Notes: generated by a model from the sequence alone, not told the origin. Shown: positions 40,264 to 49,004, counted from the stretch's first letter. The stretch is DNA of 58,342 nucleotides from a virus (IMGVR_UViG_3300044614_000336:1-58342); one strand, 5' to 3'. Translations and numbers: made by a program.

Positions 40264-41355
40264 TCAGTCTTTTCTATCGTTCTTTTTGATTTCTTCATAA
40301 CGATCATTCAGCTCTTTCATCTTTTTACGAAACTCATCACTGTCGATCAATTTTCTACCAAGAGCTTTTTCAATCTTGGCTAGTGGTGACACATAACTTT
40401 TGCCATATGCTTCTTTTACTGTACCTTTGATTACATGGACAGCCGCTGTTCTTCCTCTTCTGTTCATTGATGTCAATCTGGTATTACCACCAACATTATG
40501 TTCTATAGTTTTGCCTGAAAGAGGATCTTTAACTCTAAGTATTGTAGGTGATGTTTGAACTTTGCTTCTGCTTTTCTCTGCTCTTGCAACTCTTTCAGGT
40601 GTTAGCTGAGATTTAGCTGTATCCCAATCTTCTGTACCTGTAGTGTTTTGTACATTTCGTTGTTTGAGAGTATCTTTACCATAAAGTTCTCTTGGTTTTT
40701 TAAGTTGCTTGCGTATCATATCAGGTCTATTGACAAGATTTTGCATTGCTTTACGGATAGCAGGATGCAAGAACTTTGCTGTTTTATCATGAATAAGCTG
40801 ACTTGCAATTTCGCCTCCTCTAGTATCAAACTCTCTAGAGAATTCTCTAGATTGTTGCGGAGCTTCTAATGAACGCCATGATTCTTTGATCTCTTCTGGA
40901 TTATATCCCCACTCAAGATGAGAATCACCATTTGTATGTAAATGTTTTGCAGGAACTCTCATTGTAGCAATCTTGTATTTGCCATTTAAATTGGCTTCTC
41001 CATGTTCTTTTGCATAAGCCTTAGATGTTGTAACCCAATCACCAGGTCTTATCATTTCTCTCAAAGGATTATCACTTTTCAATGCTTTATTATACACTTC
41101 TACAGGTACAGCACGATGAATAGCAACTTTTTCATCAGGTTTATCTCTAAATCGCACAATCTTATCATGGTTTTCTTTGTCATATTCATTGCCATAATCA
41201 GAGTAATATTTGAATCCATTGTTGCTATAAAAGTCTGATGGATAAACACCATTTGATGTGACATCGTGCATAGGTGCACCACTATCAGGACCAGGAGCTT
41301 GATGTTCACCTTTATATTCTTCAGATTCTTTTAAAAACTGCTTAAGTGTTTTCAT
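40264..41355 (-). CDS. Capsid-targeted protein with ART-like and ParB-like regions
   Basis: A 363-residue protein beginning MKTLKQFLKESEE, a near-perfect T4-type capsid-targeting peptide with an L-K-E cleavage site. Residues about 75-150 (VAIHRAVPVE, RPGDWVTTSKAYAKEHGE, then SHLEWGYNP) fit an ADP-ribosyltransferase-like pattern with Arg81, S/T 109-111 and Glu148. Residues 268-312 (SPTILRVKDP, GGNTRLTSMNRRG, AAVHVIKG) resemble a ParB/sulfiredoxin domain with its GGxTR motif. Both calls rest on motif shape only. It sits between gp17 and gp16 and is probably packaged and delivered with the genome. Confidence 0.6.
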   Translation of the reverse strand: MKTLKQFLKESEEYKGEHQAPGPDSGAPMHDVTSNGVYPSDFYSNNGFKYYSDYGNEYDKENHDKIVRFRDKPDEKVAIHRAVPVEVYNKALKSDNPLREMIRPGDWVTTSKAYAKEHGEANLNGKYKIATMRVPAKHLHTNGDSHLEWGYNPEEIKESWRSLEAPQQSREFSREFDTRGGEIASQLIHDKTAKFLHPAIRKAMQNLVNRPDMIRKQLKKPRELYGKDTLKQRNVQNTTGTEDWDTAKSQLTPERVARAEKSRSKVQTSPTILRVKDPLSGKTIEHNVGGNTRLTSMNRRGRTAAVHVIKGTVKEAYGKSYVSPLAKIEKALGRKLIDSDEFRKKMKELNDRYEEIKKNDRKD

Positions 41356-41357
41356 AT

Positions 41358-41819
41358 TTAAGGTTTCCTAGGTATCTTATAAAATTTTTGAGTAATACCT
41401 TGTTCATTAGGTGGGGCTTCACCACCACCATGTTTTCTAGCTAAAGCATTATAGAGACTATCTCTGCTAGTATCTTCTCTTGATGATGAATAACTAATTC
41501 CGCTTAGTTTATGTTTATCTGCATGTTCTCTAGCTATATTAGCCACAGCAGCAATAACTTGAGGCGATCTTGTTCCCATTTTACCAGTTTTTTCTGTAGA
41601 ACCTCTGTCGTAAAATACCACACGACCAACTTTATTTCTATCATGGTGAATGTGTACATCAATGTTTGTAGGTTTTTCATCTTTTTTACTAGGAACAGTA
41701 AATGAGTATCCGTGGATCTCACTATCATGAGGCCCTCTTTTAGTATTTAATATACCTTTACTTTGATATGGTAATTTAGTATCAAATAGTTCTGTTACAA
41801 ATTGCTTAAATGTTTTCAT
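41358..41819 (-). CDS. Capsid-targeted hypothetical protein
   Basis: A 153-residue protein starting MKTFKQFVTELFD, again a capsid-targeting-like peptide, with V-T-E as the potential gp21 site. The body has a beta-rich start (GYSFTVPSKKDEKPTNIDVH), then VVFYDRGSTEKTGK and helix VIAAVANIAREHADKHKLSG, a pattern somewhat like an N-acetyltransferase fold but with no certain motif. It overlaps gp16 by 14 bp. Confidence 0.6.
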   Translation of the reverse strand: MKTFKQFVTELFDTKLPYQSKGILNTKRGPHDSEIHGYSFTVPSKKDEKPTNIDVHIHHDRNKVGRVVFYDRGSTEKTGKMGTRSPQVIAAVANIAREHADKHKLSGISYSSSREDTSRDSLYNALARKHGGGEAPPNEQGITQKFYKIPRKP

Positions 41820-42231
41820 TCTTCTTTTCTTTCATCTGTTTAAGTAGATCGGCAGTAGTTCCTACAAATACTGCTTTTTCTACTGTAACATTTGTTTTAT
41901 CTTCTTTCTTTGTACCACGTAAGTCTTGATTTTTCTTCTGTAGATCATACAGGTCTTTAGTAATATCTGCGATAGTCTTCATTGTTGTTGCTAATACTTC
42001 ATATGCTCTAGGAGATTCGGATTCTTTGGCCAAATCAGTCAAGTTTTCCATCGCAGCATTACCTTTCTCTATGAGAGATCGAAATGTGCGTCTTGATAGA
42101 TTGTAGTCAGCATCAGCATCATTGAATTCATGTGGAGTATTAATTATCACTTCTCTCTTAGGTTCTATGATTTCGACTTCATTGCCGATACCAAGAGAAC
42201 TTGAGATTATATCATTTGATTTTTCACTCAT
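41806..42231 (-). CDS. 16: gp16 terminase small subunit
   Basis: A 141-residue protein at the expected place next to gp17. The core FRSLIEKGNAAMENLTDLAK then SPRAYEVLATTMKTIADITK and LYDLQKKNQDLRG matches T4-type gp16 with its central coiled-coil oligomerisation domain. It recognises and feeds DNA to gp17. Two cargo-type genes are inserted between gp16 and gp17, unlike in T4. It overlaps gp15 by 4 bp. Confidence 0.87.
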   Translation of the reverse strand: MSEKSNDIISSSLGIGNEVEIIEPKREVIINTPHEFNDADADYNLSRRTFRSLIEKGNAAMENLTDLAKESESPRAYEVLATTMKTIADITKDLYDLQKKNQDLRGTKKEDKTNVTVEKAVFVGTTADLLKQMKEKKNENI

Positions 42232-43238
42232 TCAGTTTCTGGCCATTCTGTTATTGTTGTAGTAAATCCAAAATCTTCATCTGGTTCAGCATCAATTGGA
42301 TTTGGATCAATCTGTATCTGAGCAAGCTTTATCGGTGTTATATCAAAACTAGCTATATTGCAGACAGCATTCGTTGATGCTGCTCTAATAGTATTGTTTA
42401 CTTTAAACTGACCTTGAGAACCACCAATAACAAGTCTGTTGGTTTCATCATGCCAACTCAAAACATATCCGTATGCGGTAGCAGTTTGATAATTAGCACC
42501 TTGATATACGATATCATTTACTTTGAAATTGCTATTTGCCAAAGGTTCTGTTGTATTGATCTTGATGATATTACCTGCTTTAAGTGATTCATCATTGTAG
42601 ATATTAGCAAATACACGACGAATGATCTTGCCTGTAGAAACTGGACCGTAATAGTATGCCTTCATCGTGAAAGAAAGAGTCCATGATACATATCTTACAG
42701 CATCAAAGTTACCTTCATGCTCAATCACATTAGATACTTGATTAAGTATGATAGGAATGTCTTTGAGAAATCCCATTGTAGGTACAGAATCGATTGTCAC
42801 TGTGTAGTCAGGATTAAAATATGGTAAAATTTGTTCTACAATATGTGTACCATCATCAACGTTTCTTGCGTATATCTGTAGATCGAAATTCAAGTCATAC
42901 GGCACACCCATATACTGAGATGCACCACGTGAAGATGTATTTGCAATAGGATTTTTTAGCAGTGAATTTTGTTTTCTAGAAGCATCATATGAAAACCCAG
43001 TCAATTCAAATGACATTCTAGGTAGAACAACCTGTACTGGTCTCTCTAAGTCTGGGTCTGCTCTTAGTCTTGAGTAATACTTTTCTTTTGGTGCATAGAC
43101 AACAGGCACTTTGAAACGTTCAATTTCAACTTCTGAATTCTTGTTAATGCGCTTCACAGTAATATTGTTGAACATATTACCAAACAATATTACATATTTG
43201 CGAGTTAATTGATGATAAAAGTAAGCATTAGATAACAT
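42228..43238 (-). CDS. 15: gp15 tail terminator (sheath stabiliser) with extra domain
   Basis: A 336-residue protein. The N-terminal 230 residues match T4 gp15: AYFYHQLTRKYVILFGNMFN, VPVVYAPKEKYYSRL, VEQILPYFNPDY and WTLSFTMKAYYYGP. A C-terminal insert at about 235-310 (FKVNDIVYQGANYQTATAYG then VLSWHDETNRLVIGGSQGQF) is not in T4 and is repeated in gp14. gp15 hexamers cap the tail and connect the neck. Confidence 0.9.
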   Translation of the reverse strand: MLSNAYFYHQLTRKYVILFGNMFNNITVKRINKNSEVEIERFKVPVVYAPKEKYYSRLRADPDLERPVQVVLPRMSFELTGFSYDASRKQNSLLKNPIANTSSRGASQYMGVPYDLNFDLQIYARNVDDGTHIVEQILPYFNPDYTVTIDSVPTMGFLKDIPIILNQVSNVIEHEGNFDAVRYVSWTLSFTMKAYYYGPVSTGKIIRRVFANIYNDESLKAGNIIKINTTEPLANSNFKVNDIVYQGANYQTATAYGYVLSWHDETNRLVIGGSQGQFKVNNTIRAASTNAVCNIASFDITPIKLAQIQIDPNPIDAEPDEDFGFTTTITEWPETE

Positions 43239-43240
43239 TT

Positions 43241-44116
43241 TTACGGCATCCCGAATGGATTGATCTCTGATAGATCAATGAATGTATTAGCTTCGTTTTG
43301 TATAACGCGATTATCAGAATCATCGTATTCAATGAGATCAGACATGTCATCAAACGATATGACATTGTATCTTGTATTTGAACTTACACCAATAACGTTT
43401 ATTGATGATCTTATATTGCCTGCAATATTGATAATCTGCAATATCTTTGTTCCAGGATTCCAGTTCTTCACTTCTGCCGTTGCTGAAGCATATGCAAGAT
43501 TAGCACCTTGATACACAATTTCATCTTGTATGAAATTACCAGAACCTGTGCCTAAGTTCATCTCAATAGAATAAGATACCACATGTTCAATATCATCAAC
43601 TTCTGCAACACCAGTATCAAAGTTTTCATTGCTGTAACGGAATGTTTCACAACGCAATTCATACATATATGGTTTTCTTTTACCAAGCGAGAAGAACATC
43701 AATTCTTCTTCTACGAACTTGATTTCAAATATCTTGTTTAACAAAGGAACATACAACAGATCACCTTCTCTTGGTCTGATTGCTGTATTTGAAGGTACAT
43801 ATTTTTCAAATGATCTTCTTGATACAACAAAGTTTGATGTGTCTCGAATTTCAAGACCAAACTTAGAAAAGAAGTCACCATCACCTTCGTAACCTTCTAC
43901 GTTAGCCAGATACATTTCTATGGTATATGCTCTGCTGAACTTTGAATTTACGCTTTCACCAAGAACATCATCAGCGGAATCATAAACTTCTCTTGGTAGA
44001 TACTTGACATCATGACCCATGATTTGAATTGATTCGATTATCAAATCTTCAAGAAGAAAATTTTCATTGATATCAGAAGGTGAAAAATTATTGAAGTATA
44101 CGGAAGTTGCCATCAT
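43241..44116 (-). CDS. 14: gp14 neck protein with extra domain
   Basis: A 291-residue neck protein. The core matches T4 gp14: LLEDLIIESIQIMGHDVKYL, REVYDSADDVLGE, YLANVEGYEGDGDFFSKFG, REGDLLYVPLLNKIFEIKFV. After residue 185 comes the domain FIQDEIVYQGANLAYASATA then EVKNWNPGTKILQII, shared with gp15. The C-terminus returns to a gp14-like ending (INPFGMP). The double ATG at 44116/44113 follows GGGG. Confidence 0.92.
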   Translation of the reverse strand: MMATSVYFNNFSPSDINENFLLEDLIIESIQIMGHDVKYLPREVYDSADDVLGESVNSKFSRAYTIEMYLANVEGYEGDGDFFSKFGLEIRDTSNFVVSRRSFEKYVPSNTAIRPREGDLLYVPLLNKIFEIKFVEEELMFFSLGKRKPYMYELRCETFRYSNENFDTGVAEVDDIEHVVSYSIEMNLGTGSGNFIQDEIVYQGANLAYASATAEVKNWNPGTKILQIINIAGNIRSSINVIGVSSNTRYNVISFDDMSDLIEYDDSDNRVIQNEANTFIDLSEINPFGMP

Positions 44117-44857
44117 TTACCCCATTATGAAATTTGGAGGTTCTTCGTAGGTATCTCGTATCAACTGTTCTATCTCTTTGACTTCAGCATCTGCTTCATT
44201 GTAGATTTGTTGACCGTTCATTGTCACACCACCAGGTAACTGCATACCAGCAAACTTCTTCATGTTGTTACCCCAAATTCTCTTGATATGTGCTGTTGTC
44301 AATCTCTTCAACATACGATCATTCCATACATCAGCATATGAACTTGGATCAACTATGATAAATCCTTCAACAATCAAGTACTCTCCTACATTTGCCATAG
44401 CCCAGTTCCAATCAAGATATAGCTTGTCTGTGTGTCTATTGAATCGAATTGGTTGTTCACCTGAGAATAGCATATCTAGTGTTCTAATGTGCTGCATAGT
44501 TAAAGCATAGTTGACATATGATACTGAGGTAAAGTCATAAAGTTCATGAAGTCTTAATTGATAGCGAAGATCGAACATGTTAACGCTGGCGTTTGTCGTA
44601 GATATAGGAAATATTCGAGTGACACCAATGATGTTCTCTGTAATAGGAATGTATCCGTTTGTGATGTTTTCTTGTGTGACCTGGTGCTTCGTGTACCAGC
44701 GTTCTACACCGTCAAAATGAAAGTCTTGAAAATACTGTAAAGCGGAATCTACACAATCATCAACCTGATCGTCATCGACGTTGATATTGATGACTGGATG
44801 TCCTAGTTGTCTAAGACACCAGTCTTTGTGCTGCTCTCTTGTGGTAGGAATAGCCAT
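44117..44857 (-). CDS. 13: gp13 neck protein
   Basis: A 246-residue T4-type head-completion/neck protein: MAIPTTREQHKDWCLRQLGH, PVININVDDDQVDDCVDSAL, YFQDFHFDGVERWYTKHQVT and KRIWGNNMKKFAGMQLPGGV. With gp14 it seals the head and allows tail attachment. It begins 24 bp after a late promoter, leading the 13-14-15-16-cargo-17 series. Confidence 0.95.
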   Translation of the reverse strand: MAIPTTREQHKDWCLRQLGHPVININVDDDQVDDCVDSALQYFQDFHFDGVERWYTKHQVTQENITNGYIPITENIIGVTRIFPISTTNASVNMFDLRYQLRLHELYDFTSVSYVNYALTMQHIRTLDMLFSGEQPIRFNRHTDKLYLDWNWAMANVGEYLIVEGFIIVDPSSYADVWNDRMLKRLTTAHIKRIWGNNMKKFAGMQLPGGVTMNGQQIYNEADAEVKEIEQLIRDTYEEPPNFIMG

Positions 44858-44880
44858 TCTTAAATACCCTCTTTATAGAG

Positions 44881-44888
44881 TATTTATA
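44881..44888 (-). promoter_or_regulatory. T4-type late promoter for gp13
   Basis: TATAAATA, 24 bp upstream of the gp13 start. It lies in a small imperfect hairpin (AAATACTCT with AGAGGGTATTT). Confidence 0.82.
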
Positions 44889-44899
44889 TGTATGATTTT

Positions 44900-45337
44900 T
44901 TACGGCTTAGGATACTTTTCTTTAACTTCTTGAATCTTTGCTTTTATAGCTTCATACTCAACTGAAGTTATGCCTTTAGCAATTGCACCTAGCTGATCAC
45001 CAATTGGAGGGTACTCTGCACGGCGAAGAGCATAGTAGTCAGGACTATCTGCTTTTACTATTTCTTCTTTCAGAATAGGCACTTCTGTTTGTGTGCCTAA
45101 GATAAGATCATCAACAGTTCTTGTTTTAGGAGTTAGTGCTTCCCAAGCAGCTTCTTTTCTGTCTATGTCTGCATATACTGAAGCTTCAATATTTAAAAGT
45201 GACTGACTGACATCTTGCCCTCTTGGAATATATGCTAACCAATCATATGTTTGTCCATTGTGAACGACTTCTAGATAAGCAATGTCACGAGTTTCTGGTT
45301 CTGGTGGTGTGTAAAGTCCTTTTAGACCTATTGTCAT
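44900..45337 (-). CDS. Tail-fibre-assembly-like hypothetical protein
   Basis: A 145-residue protein. The N-terminal half is beta-rich (TRDIAYLEVVHNGQTYDWLA). The end LRRAEYPPIGDQLGAIAKG then IKAKIQEVKEKYPKP resembles the C-terminal motif of many phage fibre-associated proteins. It precedes gp13 and follows the fibre cluster in transcription order, so a role in fibre or tail assembly is the natural guess; not certain. Confidence 0.62.
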   Translation of the reverse strand: MTIGLKGLYTPPEPETRDIAYLEVVHNGQTYDWLAYIPRGQDVSQSLLNIEASVYADIDRKEAAWEALTPKTRTVDDLILGTQTEVPILKEEIVKADSPDYYALRRAEYPPIGDQLGAIAKGITSVEYEAIKAKIQEVKEKYPKP

Positions 45338-45360
45338 TTTATTCTCCTAATCAGTTTTAA

Positions 45361-46689
45361 TTATTCTTTTACCCAATACCAAAGGTCTTGCCTTGCATTC
45401 TTGATTTCAGCGTTTACTGAATTAGCAAATTCATGAACAGCTTTGTTAACACCTTCAATGCGGGCAAAGTCATGACCAATAATCAGACCGCCTTTGCGAA
45501 CCTTAGGATAGTAGTTCTTACAGTCAAGAAGAACTTGATCGTATGTATGAAGACCGTCAATGAACACAAAGTCTAAACTCTCATCTTCAAAGTCATCTAC
45601 AGCTTCATCAGAACTCTTGTATATGTGATCATACCTTGATTCAAAAGGTGATGTCTTTTTCAACATTTCATTCTTGTTCTTATCGCCAGCAGGTTGATTT
45701 CCATCCCAATCAATATATGTTGGATAAGAATCGATTCCCGTCAGCTTCAAGTCTTTTACAGTTGATAGCAGATACTCAGTAGTAAATCCTTCAGCAACAC
45801 CAATTTCTAAACCAACAGGATTCTCTATACCCTCAATTAGTTTTGGAATATCTTCACCAGGAAGCCAGCGGGTTACACCCTCAGTTGGATTGTTAAGCCC
45901 ACCAGGAAGTCTTGAAGTCCAACGATAGTCAATGAACATCTTATCTTCAATCGTCAAAGGGACAGTTGGCTTGATGTTCGTGAAGTAATGATTTAGATTT
46001 ACAGACGGATGTGCTGTATACTTACCTGTTGCTATATCCATGTGTAAGCACTGAACATCTGTATTGACAAGTACCTTGACACCAGACTTTCGGCAACGAT
46101 GCAAGAAGAAATTATCTTCACCAATAAAAGGAATATCTTCAATGCCGTTAGCAATGCAAGTAAATGGCAAATCAGGGTCTTCATTTTTCATTCTGCGAAG
46201 TGTCTCAACAGGAATCAACATAACATCCATGCCCGTCTGCCATGCTTCAAATACTTGACCAGGAGATACATCAGGAACAATGATGTGATTATTCTGCTTG
46301 ACTGAAATCATTGCATGAGCGCACTTGATGTAATAGACACCAGCAGCAATATGCCCTGGATTTTCTTCGCAAGTCTTGTGAAGCTTTTCAAATGCATCAT
46401 AGGGAACAACAGTATCATCACCAATGAAGAACATATACTTTGCATCAGATTCTAATACAGTATCAATCAAATAGTTTCTAGCAACATCAACGAGCATCTT
46501 TTCACAGTCAACATAACCATGTGAATGTCCCATCAGAGCAACATGGCATAGCCCATAACCATTGAATGTTTGTGCTGCTGTTTCTTCTTTGTTACGGCGA
46601 GGTTGCGCTATGATAACATAAGGTGCAATTTCTTTTGATTCTTCTTTGATATTACGAAGAGTCTGAATGATCTTTTCACGATTGTACAT
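45361..46689 (-). CDS. Glycosyltransferase-methyltransferase fusion
   Basis: A 442-residue two-domain protein. The N-terminal about 240 residues are GT-A-like: APYVIIAQPRR, SDAKYMFFIGDDTVVPYDAF with GDD as the DxD motif, AWQTGMDVMLIPVETLRRM and IGEDNFFLHRCRKSGVKV. The C-terminal about 190 residues form a class I SAM methyltransferase: GLEIGVAEGFTTEYLL, LTGIDSYPT, FVFIDGLHTYDQVLLDCKNY and VRKGGLIIGHDF. It could both add and methylate a sugar, perhaps on the neighbouring fibres. A TCTAAATA box lies 36 bp upstream. Confidence 0.82.
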   Translation of the reverse strand: MYNREKIIQTLRNIKEESKEIAPYVIIAQPRRNKEETAAQTFNGYGLCHVALMGHSHGYVDCEKMLVDVARNYLIDTVLESDAKYMFFIGDDTVVPYDAFEKLHKTCEENPGHIAAGVYYIKCAHAMISVKQNNHIIVPDVSPGQVFEAWQTGMDVMLIPVETLRRMKNEDPDLPFTCIANGIEDIPFIGEDNFFLHRCRKSGVKVLVNTDVQCLHMDIATGKYTAHPSVNLNHYFTNIKPTVPLTIEDKMFIDYRWTSRLPGGLNNPTEGVTRWLPGEDIPKLIEGIENPVGLEIGVAEGFTTEYLLSTVKDLKLTGIDSYPTYIDWDGNQPAGDKNKNEMLKKTSPFESRYDHIYKSSDEAVDDFEDESLDFVFIDGLHTYDQVLLDCKNYYPKVRKGGLIIGHDFARIEGVNKAVHEFANSVNAEIKNARQDLWYWVKE

Positions 46690-46716
46690 AGTAACTCCAT
46701 TATGTAGTTGGTTTTA

Positions 46717-47853
46717 TCAATACTTATTTAGATACGAGTGGAGAGCAACTCCTTTTGGAAATGTGATGCCTGAGTTGTTTCTGATAAGCTGACCTCTGTT
46801 GGCATTACCATTTATAAAATGAATATCACCATTAGGCGCTAGAACACCACCAACATAAGCTAAAGTGGTGGTATAAACAAGACTGTATGTTGATACAACA
46901 CCAGCAGCAGATATCTTTTGCCCTACAGCAGCACTATAAGGTACAAAATGTATATCACCATTAGGCGCTAGGACACCACCTTCATAACCATTAGTAGTAG
47001 TATAAACTAAAGTATAAGTAGACACTACACCAGCAGCAGATATTTTTTGACCTACAGCGGCACTACGAGGTACAAAATGTATATCACCATTAGGCGCTAA
47101 GACACCGCCAGTATAGGCGGCAGAAACAGTATAAACTAGTGAGTAGGTCGAAACAGTACCGGCAGCAGATATTTTTTGACCTACAGCGGCACTACGAGGT
47201 ACAAAATGTATATCACCATTAGGCGCTAAAACACCGCCTTGATAAGCTAAATTAGTAGTATAAACTAAACTGTATGTTGATACAGTACCAGTAGTGGATA
47301 TTTTTTGTCCTCTATTAGCAAAATTAGGTACGAAATGAATATCACCATTAGGTGCTAGAACACCACCAGCATAAGCTTGAAGAGTAGTATAAACTAAACT
47401 GTACGTTGATACAATATTAGCAGCAGATATCTTTTGTCCTCTGTTAGCAGAATGAGGTACGAAATGTATATCACCATTAGGTGCTAGAACACCTCCTAGG
47501 TAAGCATTAGATGCGGTATATACAAGACTGTACGTTGATACAATATTAGCAGCAGATATCTTTTGCCCTCTGTTAGCATTATTAGGAATAAAATGTATAT
47601 CACCATTAGGTGCTAGAACACCTCCCCAATACACTATTGAAAGAGAATTTGTATTTAGTAAACTATATGTACTAACAATATCATTCGTAAACAATCTACC
47701 AGCAGTATTTGCCTCATCAAGAAATTCTTTAAATTGATTCCAACCTGCTAGATCAGTTCCAATGCTACTGTTATCAGCACTAGGTAATGCACCTTGTATT
47801 TCACTGTGAACTTCTTGAACAAAACTTGGTGATATTTTGCGAATGTTTGACAT
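46717..47853 (-). CDS. Seven-repeat beta-propeller-like fibre protein 1
   Basis: A 378-residue protein: an N-terminal helix region (about 1-58), then seven copies of a 43-residue unit with GGVLAPNGDIHF at its heart, then a short end HSYLNKY. Seven repeats with the GGVLAP core suggest a seven-bladed propeller. Framework residues are nearly identical whereas the residue before GGV (W, L, A, Q, T, E, V) and two after HFVP vary, as in a ligand-binding surface. Tandem with two paralogues next to fibre genes, so receptor or glycan binding is likely. Confidence 0.7.
   Translation of the reverse strand: MSNIRKISPSFVQEVHSEIQGALPSADNSSIGTDLAGWNQFKEFLDEANTAGRLFTNDIVSTYSLLNTNSLSIVYWGGVLAPNGDIHFIPNNANRGQKISAANIVSTYSLVYTASNAYLGGVLAPNGDIHFVPHSANRGQKISAANIVSTYSLVYTTLQAYAGGVLAPNGDIHFVPNFANRGQKISTTGTVSTYSLVYTTNLAYQGGVLAPNGDIHFVPRSAAVGQKISAAGTVSTYSLVYTVSAAYTGGVLAPNGDIHFVPRSAAVGQKISAAGVVSTYTLVYTTTNGYEGGVLAPNGDIHFVPYSAAVGQKISAAGVVSTYSLVYTTTLAYVGGVLAPNGDIHFINGNANRGQLIRNNSGITFPKGVALHSYLNKY
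46725..46732 (-). promoter_or_regulatory. Late promoter variant within propeller gene end
   Basis: TCTAAATA (7/8) 36 bp upstream of the glycosyltransferase-methyltransferase start. The same bases encode part of the C-terminal YLNKY of the preceding gene. Confidence 0.45.
46780..47676 (-). repeat. Seven 129-bp repeats (propeller units)
   Basis: Seven tandem units of about 129 bp, each containing GGVLAPNGDIHF at protein level. Framework codons often differ synonymously between copies, so the protein repeat is better conserved than the DNA. Confidence 0.85.
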
Positions 47854-47861
47854 TGTTTACC

Positions 47862-49004
47862 TTAAAACTTATTTAACCAAGGTGATCTACAGATAGATGC
47901 TTCAAATGGTGATGACATTGTTGATATCTTTTGTCCTCTGTCCGCAGTATGAGGAACAAAATGTATATCACCATTAGGTGCTAAAACACCACCAGCATAA
48001 GCACCAGATGAAGTAGTATAAACCAAACTGTATGTTGATACAACACCAGAAGCAGATATCTTTTGTCCTCTGTTCGCAGTATGAGGAACAAAATGTATAT
48101 CACCATTTGGTGCTAGAACGCCACCAAAATAAGCAGTAGAAGTAGTATAAACAAGACTATAAGTAGATACTACACCAGAAGCGGATATCTTTTGTCCAAC
48201 AACAGCAGCATAAGGAATAAAATGAATATCACCATTTGGCGCTAGAACACCGCCTCTATATGCATCAGAAGTAGTATAGACAAGACTGTAAGTTGATACA
48301 ACACCAGCAGCAGATATCTTTTGTCCTCTATTACCACTATTAGGAATAAAATGTATATCACCATTTGGTGCTAGAACACCACCTCTATAACCACCAGATG
48401 AAGTGGTATAAACCAATGAATAAGTTGATACTACACCAGCAGCAGATATCTTTTGCCCTCTATTTGCTTGAGAAGGCACAAAATGGATATCACCATTAGG
48501 TGCTAGAACACCACCACGATAAATTTGAGAACCAGTATAAACAAGACTGTATGTTGATACAGTGCCATCTTGTGCTATCTTTTGTCCTCTATCAGCACTA
48601 CAGGGTATAAAATGAATGTCGCCGTTTGGTGCTAGAACACCACCATGATAGGCACCGCCGAACACGCTTGTGGTATATATCAAACTGTATGTAGTTACTA
48701 CACCAGCATTAGATATCTTTTGCCCTCTATTGGCTGTATTAGGAATAAAATGAATGTCTTCGTTAGGTGCTAAGACACCACCGATATAATCTTGAGAACT
48801 AGTATAAACAAGACTGTACGTACTAATAATTTCAGTAGAATACAGTTTACCTTTAGCAATGCTTTTCTGTAGTAAATGCTGAAATTTACCAAATGCAACT
48901 CGCCCGCTATCAATAGAACTGTTATTTGCGGTTGGTAGTGTGCCCCAACCACGTGCTACTGTTTCTGATACCCATTGTGGTGCTATGTTGAATGTATTTG
49001 TCAT
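47862..49004 (-). CDS. Seven-repeat beta-propeller-like fibre protein 2
   Basis: A 380-residue paralogue of its neighbours, with the same N-terminal pattern (WGTLPTANNSSIDSG, then FGKFQHLLQKSIAKGKL) and seven units around GGVLAPNGDIHF (first copy NED). The end RSPWLNKF matches the other copies. Variable positions precede GGV (I, H, R, R, R, F, A) and follow HF[I/V]P. The start has weak ribosome-binding sequence and TCTAAATA 12 bases upstream. Confidence 0.7.
   Translation of the reverse strand: MTNTFNIAPQWVSETVARGWGTLPTANNSSIDSGRVAFGKFQHLLQKSIAKGKLYSTEIISTYSLVYTSSQDYIGGVLAPNEDIHFIPNTANRGQKISNAGVVTTYSLIYTTSVFGGAYHGGVLAPNGDIHFIPCSADRGQKIAQDGTVSTYSLVYTGSQIYRGGVLAPNGDIHFVPSQANRGQKISAAGVVSTYSLVYTTSSGGYRGGVLAPNGDIHFIPNSGNRGQKISAAGVVSTYSLVYTTSDAYRGGVLAPNGDIHFIPYAAVVGQKISASGVVSTYSLVYTTSTAYFGGVLAPNGDIHFVPHTANRGQKISASGVVSTYSLVYTTSSGAYAGGVLAPNGDIHFVPHTADRGQKISTMSSPFEASICRSPWLNKF
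47920..48840 (-). repeat. Seven tandem repeats in propeller protein 2
   Basis: Seven tandem units, 129 bp or slightly longer where SGGY/SGAY-type insertions occur before GGV. Same family as the repeats in the flanking genes. Confidence 0.85.
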
